Under the pieces are notes generated by a model that worked only from the letters and a program-made list of their open reading frames with translations, did no database searches and was not told the origin of the DNA. 64,000 nucleotides of DNA from Euwallacea fornicatus. Its lineage: Eukaryota; Arthropoda; Insecta; Coleoptera; Curculionidae. This document shows positions 1-9,763 of this stretch, one piece after another. Position 1 is the first letter of the stretch. Every line of letters starts with the position of its first letter. Location: the NCBI RefSeq assembly GCF_040115645.1, contig NC_089555.1:2542001-2606000 (forward strand), given 5' to 3'. A program made the translations under genes and the position numbers.

Positions 1-1700
1 TCTTGGGCCTTACACATTGGTCAAAGTAATCACGAGATATGTTAAAATATTGTCTTAAATACCTCAACAAATCCAAAATTCGACGAACAAAATTTGAATA
101 TAGTGAACAACTGGTGTGACAGTTTTTTTGGTGACATACCGGACAATACATACCAACTAATCACAGAAACTGAGTACGATGAAGCCCTCGCATATATCAA
201 GGATACAGCACAGGGAAAAGACAAAATAAAAGGCAAAGTTGTAAAAAGCCTAACCCCGGACACCCACCAACTCGTACGACGACAAATGAACAAATGTATT
301 GCCACCCAAAGAGTTCCAGAATCCTGGAAAATGGGAGTGATAATATCTATAGCAAAAAATCGACTGGACCACACGCTCGCACCAAACTACAGACCTATTA
401 CGCTACTACCGGTGCTAAGCAAAATCCTTGAACATATTCTAAAAAACAGACTGCAACAACTGATCGGAAAACACATACCAAGCTATCAATTTGGCTTCAA
501 ACCAAAAAATTCGACCATACACCCGCTGTTCGCCTTGACGAACAACATACAAACTACGCAGCTGGCAGGGGGCAAAACGGCGTGCCTACTTATGGACATT
601 AATAAGGCTTTTGATAGTGTCTGGCACAGGGGGCTGCTATACAAATTACACAAACTGAAAACACCAAAATACCTAATCTACTTAATCAAAAATCTGCTAG
701 AAAACCGACAACTTCAGGTACGAATTGACACTGCCCTCTCCTTCTCTTTCTCCCCGGAACAGGGGCTACCACAGGGTTCGCCGCTCTCACCACTGCTCTA
801 CAATATATACTGCTACGACATATACAACTATGATCTACAGGACAAGGAATATATAGACAAAACATCATACATTTTGCAATACGCGGACGACACAACGCTG
901 ATTGCACACGACAAAACTACTAAGAAAGCCGTGGAAAAGCTTCAGACGTTGACAAACAGAACCATGACATGGTTTTACAAATGGAGACTAACGCCAAACG
1001 ACAAGAAAAATCAACTTCTACTTTCAAATCACCACATCAAAGACAGCTCACCAACGATATAGGACAGGCGGACACACGACTAAACCAAGGAACGACGTGA
1101 AGTATTTGGGAATAACAATAGACAATAAACTAAAATTTACGAAACACGTACGAAATATTCGACTAGAAATCATAAAAAGGGCCAAACACTTCCGAACACT
1201 GAAATACAAAGACAAATGGATTAGTATGGAAACCGCCATAAAAATATACAAAACCATATGCAGACCACTATTGGACTATGGGCACGTACTGAGGGCAAAT
1301 GCAACTGAAAAAACAAGCAAACACATACAGACTACAGAACAGATTGCACTAAGACTAATCACAAAACTAAGACACCCCGAAAACCCGTTACACAACCCAC
1401 CTAACCAACTACTATATGAACGCACAAACATGATAAGAATAACAGAAAGACTACGACAACTACAGAACAGATGGAAAAAGAACACCAACAACTCAACTAT
1501 ACTGAGCCCACTTTGCTTAACGAGACAGACAAGACAATCCCGCCTCCTTTTCCCTTCGAACGCCCTTTGGGAGCACTTCCAGATGTAATGTGATAGTATT
1601 TAGTCACCAAAAGATTACCATTGTACCACAGGCAGAAAGACCTAACAGGTCGATAGCCTATTTCCGAGGAAATAAAGATTGTTTATATATACTATATATT
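1..1700 (+). mobile_element. Jockey-like non-LTR retrotransposon, 3' part, frameshifted
   Basis: This is the reverse-transcriptase half of a LINE of the Jockey type. An open frame from about 46 to 1062 carries the RT fingers and palm: NYRPITLLP, LMDINKAFDSVWH (near 589-625), QGLPQGSPLSP, and the catalytic YADD at 880-891. A second frame, about 1079-1588, continues the protein with NDVKYLGITID and RPLLDYGHVL, the usual RT thumb and C-terminal region. The two frames differ by one base register, so a frameshift lies between about 1040 and 1080. The ATG-less start and missing endonuclease domain show a 5'-truncated or window-cut copy. The 3' end is near 1670-1700, where an AATAAA is followed by TATA-rich sequence. 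The catalytic motif survives but the shift makes this copy inactive. The Jockey assignment rests on motif resemblance, not a tree. Confidence 0.88.
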
Positions 1701-1899
1701 GTATATTGTCTTAAAAGTTTTTTTTGCCCCTTGAAATGTATCAAAACAAATTATATTTGTAGTTTGAAGTTTTTTATTAATAAAAAAAGCACTTTTTGTT
1801 GTTCAAATTTGATTTGACCAGTTGTGACAGTCCTGTTTAAAATTGCGCACATTTTTTTAATTAAAAGACGATGTTTATCGAATGTAATTTGAATTCGTG

Positions 1900-2760
1900 A
1901 TTTATTAATTTGATACAAAAAAGAATCTTTAATGGTGAGTTTGACCTCCCTTTTGCTGGTAAAACGGCTTGGCATCATGATGGCATTGATTCGATCAAGT
2001 TATCAAAGACGTCTTGGGGAATTTCATTCCATTCTTCAATTGAGGCATTTCAAAGATCTGGAATAGTTCGAGGTGGTAAATTTCTGCTTGCAACACGTCT
2101 CCCCAAAGCATCCCAGGCATGTCCAATTGGATTTCAATCTGGAGAATTCGCAGGCTATACCATTCTCTCAATATTCATTTCGATCGACCAGTTGTTCACG
2201 ATGTTAGCGCGATGTGGACGAGCATTTTCGTCCATAAATATGAATTGATTATCTATTGCTCCAGTATGCGGCATTATAATATGTTGAAGAATTTCATTAA
2301 GATACCTGTTGGAGCTTAAAGAACCATTATCAATTAAATAATAATCAATATGTCCGCCAAGGCCAATACCAGCCCATACCATGATTCCACCACCTCCGAA
2401 GTGAGATTTTTCTCTGATAAACTGATGATTGTTTCGTGTTCCGCGTTGAGGTGAAACTAGAACACGTCGATTATCAAGTTCTAAAGTGAATTTAGACTCG
2501 TCACTTACGAAAGTAAGCGAATAAAATTGAATCAAAAATTATATTCATAAATCACCTAATATCCCCTAACGGTTTTGAGTAGTGTAAAAACTGTTAATAT
2601 ATATTTTTTATTGATGCAGTCTTGCAACAAGAAATCCCATTAATTTTTATTGTAAAGTAAGTTATCAAAAATATTTAAACAACGTTTTTGAAAAAGTGTG
2701 TTAGAATTTTTGTTCTATTTAAAAAATCAGGGGTGTGCTAATACTTTTTTATTCCACTGT
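1900..2760 (-). pseudogene. Tc1-like (IS630/Tc1/mariner) transposase relic with one terminal repeat
   Basis: On the minus strand 2155-2535 reads as the middle of a DDE_3/Tc1 transposase: SDESKF (first catalytic Asp), MVWAGI, and FMDENARPHRA (second Asp). The C-terminal third continues to about 1910 as SPDxNPIGHAWDALG and LPPRTIPDL, but with in-frame stops at the codon after MV and inside SPDxNP. The catalytic acid of NPIEHxWD is replaced by Gly (GGA). It is therefore doubly dead. The upstream terminus is visible as the inverted-repeat-like end near 2728-2757 (reads TACAGTGGAATAAAAAAGTA on the minus strand). I could not find the matching left end, which probably lies in the AT-rich stretch next to the LINE. 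Confidence 0.85.
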
Positions 2761-3121
2761 ATAATTATTATTCCAACTGTAACATTATTATTTCCAAAGC
2801 TAACGAGGAAAAACATTAAATGAAATAGTTAAAAGTTTTATAATTTTAGCAGTTTTTACAATAAGTATTACAAATTTTATATCATTAAAAAGGGAAAAAA
2901 TGTGATATTTTATAGGTTCACATTTTAATATGGCTTTCATTTTTTTAATGTAAATTTGTGCCATATCTCGAAAACGGCCGCTTCATAAAAAGTAATGTAT
3001 TTTATCACATTTACAAAACAATTATCCACAACATTTGTATTTAGACATTTTTGATACCACCGATAATAAGGAGAGTAAAAATGTTTTTGCTTTTTTACCT
3101 ATTTTGGATTTTCGTAAATAA
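2761..3121. other. AT-rich spacer, no gene seen
   Basis: AT-rich sequence with homopolymer runs. I see no coding, RNA or repeat feature between the mariner-like terminus and the palindromic element. Confidence 0.6.
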
Positions 3122-3461
3122 ACCGGGTGATTCAAGAAGATGGTTCGCCTTTTTAACTTTTTTGTTTCTAAATTTAGAAAGTTGAAATTTGAAGGGAATC
3201 TATATGAGAATAGAGCTGATTGATTGACATTAATGACGTTAATTCCGGAACCTTTCTATTCTAAAAAAGGAAACATTTCAGAGCATAATGTTTGAAAATA
3301 GAAACTTGAAGTCATTTCCGGTTAAACCGGAAGTGCTATATTAACGTCATTAATGTCAATCAATCGGCTCTATTCTCATATAGTTTCCCTTCAAATTTCA
3401 ACTTTCCAAATTTAAAAACAAAAAAGTTTTAAGAGCTAGTCACCTTTTTGAATCACACGGT
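3122..3461. mobile_element. Palindromic MITE (foldback, ~340 bp)
   Basis: The two ends are inverted copies: the left end reads ACCGGGTGATTCAA and the right end TTGAATCACACGGT. The pairing runs inward for about 130 bp on each side. The left-arm block AGAATAGAGCTGATTGATTG recurs inverted on the right at CAATCAATCGGCTCTATTCT, and GACATTAATGACGTTAAT recurs as ATTAACGTCATTAATGTC. A short unpaired centre lies at about 3255-3325. There is no open frame. Such small palindromes are typical of non-autonomous DNA transposons. The target-site duplication is unclear, possibly TA. Confidence 0.85.
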
Positions 3462-3799
3462 ATATTAAACTATAACTTTTTTGAAAACTTTAAACTTAAC
3501 TTACAAAACTGTAAACTTTTCCTCATTTAACCGACTCTCTGTCTCTTTTAGTTTCGAAGATCCCTTCGCTATGCATAAAAAAATACTGATCCTGTAAAAT
3601 ATGAATGCGCATTTTTGCACGTAACAAAGATTTCACATTTAACTTTTTATTAGCTGTTGATTGAATTGGTGAACGTATATGCAACGATAGTTCGAACGTT
3701 TTGGCTTTGGCTCCTCCGAGGAACTGCAGCTCTAACGCTGAGCCGTTTTTGAGCCCCATGTGAGGAATATCGGATTACCTTGTTTTTCGTAACCTCGCT
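3462..3799. other. Spacer, no gene supported
   Basis: A 78-codon minus-strand frame at 3523-3759 has no recognisable domain and no splice context, so I do not call it. No repeat was recognised apart from the boundary of the direct repeat that begins near 3800. Confidence 0.5.
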
Positions 3800-4675
3800 T
3801 GATTTACGCACGTACATACATAAATAATGTATTTTTCTGTTTTATCTTCAGTATGCGGGCCAAAGTTATTATGTAGAAGGTTACGTAATTCATAACGATA
3901 ACATCATGGTGACATCATAAAGAGCCACGGTATCAACGTTAATATCCAATTTGCCATTAGGTAACTATTAACGGAACCTTTTATCGATCAAAACGTGTAC
4001 CTTTCCGTTTAAACTAAAGTAGTCCGATTTTTTTTTAGTGGGACTTTAAGGACATATGTGGACTTGTAAAATAATCCTAAGTAAGGACATGAAAAAATTA
4101 TGATAACATTGTCGCCCTACATCTAAAAGACCAATAACTAGAAGTTTATTTTTATGTTTTCCCTGAAAATTGGGAGAAGTGTACTTACTTCAAGCTTGTA
4201 TAAAAAGCTCTGTCACCCTACCTAACAAAAGGAATGCTAAATGACAATAATTTATTCAAAAATGACGACCATTTAAAAATTGTATGCCACAGCCAAATCA
4301 AAATGGTCGCCCGAGTCTATTCATAGCGTACATCAACGTCACATCAATATGGCAACTAGATATAAACAATTACAATGGCTACTGTCGTCCTGACAACTTC
4401 GAGATTTTCCCATGGTTCACCTGTCTTTGCTTATACAAGGGGCACTCAATACAACTGAAAATAAATGTTGCCCATATTTTCATTATTATGATTCCATTAC
4501 GTTAATACGTTTAAAGATTAATTATGTTAATAAAGGTAAAACGTAGTCTTAAAGTAGTTTTCCAGCTGCCAGACTCGCTTCAGCGTCTAAATTTATTTTA
4601 AATTGTTTGTTTTCGATCTTTTGCCCGTCCCCGGTATACGGTTTTCGTTCAGTATGCAAATGTAAATACTCGGTG
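3800..4675 (+). repeat. Diverged direct repeat, copy 1 (upstream of LRR exon)
   Basis: This ~0.85 kb block matches 6722-7606 in the same orientation. Corresponding landmarks in order are CTTCAGTATGCGGGCC / CTTCGGTATGTAGACC, ATAAAGAGCC / ACAAAGAGCC, AAAGACCAATA / AAAGACCAAATA, ACATTTAAAAATTAT-type blocks, AATGGTCGC, and ATGCAAATGTAAATACTC. It has no convincing coding frame. It lies in the presumed 5' intron of the LRR-Ig gene, just before its coding acceptor at 4848. It may be a transposon copy or the product of an old local duplication. Confidence 0.82.
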
Positions 4676-4866
4676 TGCTCAATACAATCTTGCGTAAGCC
4701 CCAGCAAGAAACATATAACCATGAGCAACTGAGCTCTCCCTGAGCCTACCTGGGAATCCAGATCCATCTTATAAATAATATCAACGTGCGTTTTGATACA
4801 TTACAGAATATTACCATTCAGCTTTCCTGATGCCGATTTTATTTCCAGGTGATCATCTATGAAACG

Positions 4867-7800
4867 ATGAATCCGAAACTATTCTGGCTCCTTCTGACAT
4901 CTGCAGCTTTAATTCACCCCTCAACATCGGATACAGATTGGACCAAAGAATGCAACAATTGTTCTTGTATTTGGGTTAGTGGCCGTAAAACTGCGAACTG
5001 TTCCAACAAAGGATTCGTGGAGATCCCTAAAGATTTAAGCAACGGAGTGCGGGATATAGATTTCTCGAACAATCCTCTTTACAAACTAAAAGATGGCGAG
5101 TTCGTTAGTGCCAAACTTGTAGATATACATAAGCTAAAGTTCCAGAACTGCTCAATAGAACTTCTCAACGAAGGTGCTTTTAAGCGATTAGCGCTAATCA
5201 TCGAGCTTGACCTGTCCAGGAACATGATCGTCGAGCTGAAAAAAGATACCTTTAGGGATAACACTAAGTTAAGGATCTTGATTTTGAGCTACAACAAAAT
5301 CAAGGAACTTAAAGACGGGCTGTTCAGTAATATGTCCTATATTCAGCGCATCCACATAGACCATAATGAGATCAGTTTCCTGACTGAGAACACTTTTCAC
5401 AATCTACCCACTTTGACTGATATAAGTTTAGGATATAACAAATTGAAAACTGTGAATTTTGACTTGAAGAAGAAACTCCCCAAGTTGAATAGTTTGAACG
5501 TGGCTGAAAATCCGTGGGTTTGCGACTGCAGACTAGAGATCTTTCATAGATCTGTAGTGCAAAACAACCTGATTACACACGAAACCAAATGCGAAGAACC
5601 ACCAAAGCTTAGGGGCAGGCAGTGGACTATCAAGGAGCAATTTCCTTGCTCACCTGTTATAGTGCATCCCCTGCAATCTATGGAAATCACCGCTGATACC
5701 AGCAATGTCACTTTAACGTGCAAAGTCTTGGGGGAGCCCACCCCGGATGTGGATTGGACCAACAATGGCAGAATTGTTGAAAGAGAGCCCAGGAAGAGCA
5801 AGCAAAAATACGTTACCTCGAAAAGCAAAACTGGGGAATATACCTGGAATAACTTGACAATAATCAATGTGGGCTTTAAGGACCGGGGGGAGTACAAGTG
5901 CATCGCGAAAAACCCTGGGGGGGAAGATGAGAAGAACATTACTTTAGTGATAGACTCTTTACCGCCGGGCACCTTCACAGACTTGGGAACTTCCTCTGGA
6001 TTGATCATCGGCCTCTCTGTGGGGCTTGTTATTCTACTAATAATAATCTTAATCCTGGTTTGCCTGTTCTGTCGCAAAGGCAACAGAAACGCGCTTCAGT
6101 CCAAGAGAAACGAGCTAGGAGGCTCTTCACAAGAAGCCATAAGTTTGAGCGAGAACAACGTGCTAAAAAAAGGACTTATTACTGACGTTAATCCGGTCAG
6201 CAAGCCACCGAGGGCCCCAGTGCTCACCTCGGTGGTAAGCGGAGGGACTGAAGTAAGCGACGTTAAGAGGAATCTTCTAGATGATGAGTCTGTGTTTGGT
6301 GAGCTCAATACTTTATCAAATAATGTTTAAGTTTAGATTTAATAATCGGTTACAGATTATGATGACGAGGTCAGATCAGACTTTGACCAGCCCCTGCTTC
6401 AGAAATCTTACAATCAACTAGTAGATCCGGATTACAGGTTTGCCGCCGTTCCGGCTCCGTATCCTCCGGATTTGCTCTCTTTTCCACCAAGATCTCAGAT
6501 TTCTCCAGCAGGGTCCAATGCTTCTACTGTTATTCTTGATGCAAGGTAGAAATATTTGGCCACTTATTTTCAAACTAATTATCACAGAAACCAAAAATTT
6601 TTATCAATATTTACGTGAAAGATAGCCCGTAACTAAAGTTGTAGTAGTTTATTAATTACCTTTATAGTTCTGATAAAATATTCGTATACTTTCGGATGAA
6701 TTCGCCCTTTGTAGCACCGTCTCACTTACACACGCGAGACGATGTATCCTTTTCTAACTTCGGTATGTAGACCAAAATCATTAACTAGCAGATTACTCAA
6801 TTGATAAGGGTAAGATCGTGGTGTCGTCACAAAGAGCCATCACAGTAACTGTAAACATCCATTTGCCACTAGATAACGATTATCGAAATCTTTATTAGCC
6901 GAAACATGCACCTTCCTCATTAAACCACAAGAATCCGACCTTTTTGTAGTTGGACTTGTGTCTCAAAACTATTCGAGGTAATGGCAAGACATGAAAAATT
7001 GATGACAACTTTGCCTTCCTGTATTTAAAAGACCAAATAGGTTTCTTTCGATATTTGAGCTTCAAATGGGAATAGGTGTAATTACTTCAAGCTGTTGGAA
7101 AAAAATCTTGACACTCTATATGAAAAAAGAAACTTTAAATAATTATAATTTACTGACAGATAACAGTGACATTTAAAAATTATATCCAAAAGCATAAGAA
7201 AAATGGTCGCTCGTATCTCTTCGTGTCGTAATGCACATGTGATATTAATATGACAACTAAAGCATACAAGTACAGTAACCAACAGAAAAATAAGTTCTGT
7301 CGTCTCTGACAGCCCCACCCGAAATAACTCGATTAAATTTAAGCTTGACAGCTTACGAATTTTTCCATGATAAACCTATTTTCACTTATACGAGGCGTAT
7401 TCAGTATAAACTGACTTAGACTTTGGATATATTTCCACTATTTTAACTCCATTATGTTCGTAAAAGGCAGAACGTAATCCTTAAGCAGTTTTCCGACTAC
7501 CATACTCGGTTCGGAGTCTAAATTTAGTTAAAATTGTTTATGTTCTCAACCTTCTACTTGCCTCCGGTATACTGTTTTAATTTAACATGCAAATGTAAAT
7601 ACTCAAAAATAATGTACTTCCCTATGACTGCGACTAGAAACCAACTATTTTTAGTAGTTCTTCACTTTCCGCCTAATTCACTCGTTCGGGACGTTGCTAT
7701 CAAAATTCCGCAACAACGTCCCGAATGAGTTATGCCCTGTAATAGAATCAAATAACACTTCCCGGTTTAACGAATAGTCAGTTCGTGAATTTTGAAACGT

Positions 7801-8968
7801 GCAACTTTAGCCACAATTTTAGAATTTATTGTCGGGCTCATCAGTTTAGTTCTTCTAATTTTTTTTTTCAGGTTACCCCCGCCACATGGGCCACAAAGTC
7901 CACTGCACAGCCCATTGTATGACCAACTGAGCATGTACAAGACTTTGCCCTATTCTAGGTCCCACAGCCCCTTCGCCCCTGGCTTGGGGATGGCTAGGGT
8001 CCCCAGGCAAGGCGCTGGGTATGTGACGATACCCAGGAGGCCTAGACAAAGTTGGAGCTCAGAACCCCCTCCCAGCAGTGAAATTATCGCTGAACCTGTA
8101 TATGACAATTTAGGAATGCGCACTACTGCAGACGGTCAGTGTCGCAATTTTTCTAATATAGGCGCGATCAGAAATACGCTCAGTCTTTTTTAAGCTTAAT
8201 TCTGAGCCTCTAAGCTTCATATTCGTTTAGAGTAACACAAAAACCATATATACTTCACTTTTAGGCAGCTCAGTTATTTCTCTAAACAAAGCTGGCTCAG
8301 AGACGGCATCCACCCCCAGATCAACAAGAATGTTTGCTTTAAGTCCTTCTGTGGCAATCGGCCCTATAGTAGAATCTCAGGAGTCAGCTCTGCAATTAGA
8401 TCACACCAAGTCTTCCCCGACTTCGGAAAGAAAACCGTTGCCAAGTCCACGACAATCACAAACCCCGGTTAAAACGAAGCCTAAGGTGCCTCTCAAGCCC
8501 AGTGGTACCCAGACTTTGCCTAGAAATCTTCATGAAATGAAGGTGGTTCCTTCAACTCCAGTCCAGGATAGTCCTAAGGACAAGAGGAGTTCCATTGTTA
8601 GTGATACACCTTCAGCTGAAGAAGGTAAGTGTTATTAACGTTAATTTTATTGCTTTAAATGCACCACTAGCTAAAGTAACTAAAGTAACTGTGAAAATGC
8701 TAGTAAAAGCCAAGGGGTATAACTTCCATATCATTTCGTTCCCGTTCAGGATTTAATTAGCCAATAATGTCCCAAAAACAAATTCTGCCGTAATATCAAT
8801 AGTTTCTCCAACTTACATTTTCTAATACATTTTTTTTTACGTTACATTTCTATTATTACAGGGAAACCTAAAAAAATTCCTCCACGTCCACCGCCAAAAC
8901 CCCCTAAGAGGGTGAAATCCTCGGGTCCTTTATTTGAAGACGAGGGCGAGGACGGGACAGAAGTGTGA
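4867..8968 (+). CDS. Kekkon-like LRR-Ig transmembrane protein
   Basis: Exons 4867-6298, 6356-6545, 7872-8134, 8265-8624 and 8862-8968 join in phase to 783 aa. A splice acceptor at 4848 shows an upstream non-coding exon; the first ATG after it is 4867 (MNPKLF). Domains in order: signal peptide (about 1-22); LRRNT cysteine cluster (CNNCSC); five to six leucine-rich repeats; LRRCT (NPWVCDCRLEIF); one Ig domain (LTCKVLGEP to RGEYKCIAKNPGG); a transmembrane helix at about 378-404; a long proline-rich tail. The LRR-Ig-TM order is that of the Kekkon/LRRC24-type neuronal and epithelial surface proteins, which can modulate receptor signalling. The tail ends in GTEV, a class I PDZ-binding consensus, after a PPRPPPKPPK stretch that could bind SH3 domains. 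A polyadenylation signal lies at 9043-9048. The exact paralogue is not resolved. The gene is convergent with sarcosine dehydrogenase. Confidence 0.9.
6722..7606 (+). repeat. Diverged direct repeat, copy 2 (LRR gene intron 2)
   Basis: Second copy of the block at 3800-4675, same orientation, with many substitutions and small indels. It fills most of the 1.3 kb intron between the second and third coding exons of the LRR-Ig gene. No open frame with recognisable content was seen. Confidence 0.82.
7681..7729. repeat. Perfect-stem hairpin (16-nt arms)
   Basis: CTCGTTCGGGACGTTG at 7681-7696 pairs with CAACGTCCCGAATGAG at 7714-7729, with a 17-nt loop. The single mismatch is a G-T wobble if transcribed in sense. 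It lies in LRR gene intron 2, about 140 bp before the next acceptor. Function unknown. Confidence 0.8.
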
Positions 8969-9679
8969 TTGTTACTAAAACCAGTACTTTTACAAGCACT
9001 GGTTTTCTTATCTTAGTGAGCGAAGTTATTATTAGTTTGACCAATAAAAAGCGCTATTTTCTTACTTCAAAATATACAGGGTTAACGTTAATACTGTACA
9101 TAAAAATTAATAAAATTAGTATATGAACAGACACTTTAATAGCAGTGAATTATAAATTTCTTTTATATTTAAATCGTAGTTATGAAAAACTGTTAGTTAT
9201 TAATATCAATTTATTATTAGTAGGCTGTAAGTGCGAAGTTTCCTTTAGTGTTAACCTTTATGATAATAGAGTTACTATATATTTTTTATGAGTGCCTTAG
9301 TGTAAATGGTGTAAATAAGTGTATAACCTGAATAACTGGCGAAAGAAATTAAATACTTATTCAAACAAATTATCAGCACTTTTTTAACGCATATCTACTT
9401 ATTGTGCTGTGTGTATATATTCCATTCGCATCTAAAATGACTGAACTAAACAAGGTACTTTACAAAAAAATCAGCTTAGTGCGATGGTGTAGAATAGAAG
9501 ACAGAAAGAATGTATACAAATTCACTCTGGAAGAAACAGAAACTCGAAAATAATTTATATACATGATTAATCATATTACCGGGGTGTACTTTCTTAGGGA
9601 ATATGGATTCAAGGAAGCTAAAATATTGGATCAAAAGAAGCATGAACCTCCTGTGTCACATAGTTTATCGCAAAAAATA
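8969..9679. other. Convergent 3' region between LRR-Ig gene and Sardh
   Basis: Holds the 3' UTR and AATAAA (9043-9048) of the LRR-Ig gene and AT-rich spacer. The minus-strand AATAAA of sarcosine dehydrogenase lies at 9680-9685. A short ATACAGGG motif at about 9074 resembles the ends of local DNA elements but has no visible partner. No further gene seen. Confidence 0.6.
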
Positions 9680-9763
9680 TTTATTGTTTAACCCCATTTT
9701 CTTTTATGAACTATTACATCTTAACTTAATGTGAATTGCCGCTAAATAGCGTTTTTTTTCTCA

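Noticed and set aside
4849..4866. GTG at 4849 as start of the LRR-Ig protein
   Set aside because: 4848 is a splice acceptor and animal genes use ATG; the ATG at 4867 is followed directly by a signal peptide.
5544..6083. 179-codon minus-strand frame inside the LRR-Ig exon
   Set aside because: Antisense shadow of a clear LRRCT-Ig-TM coding region.
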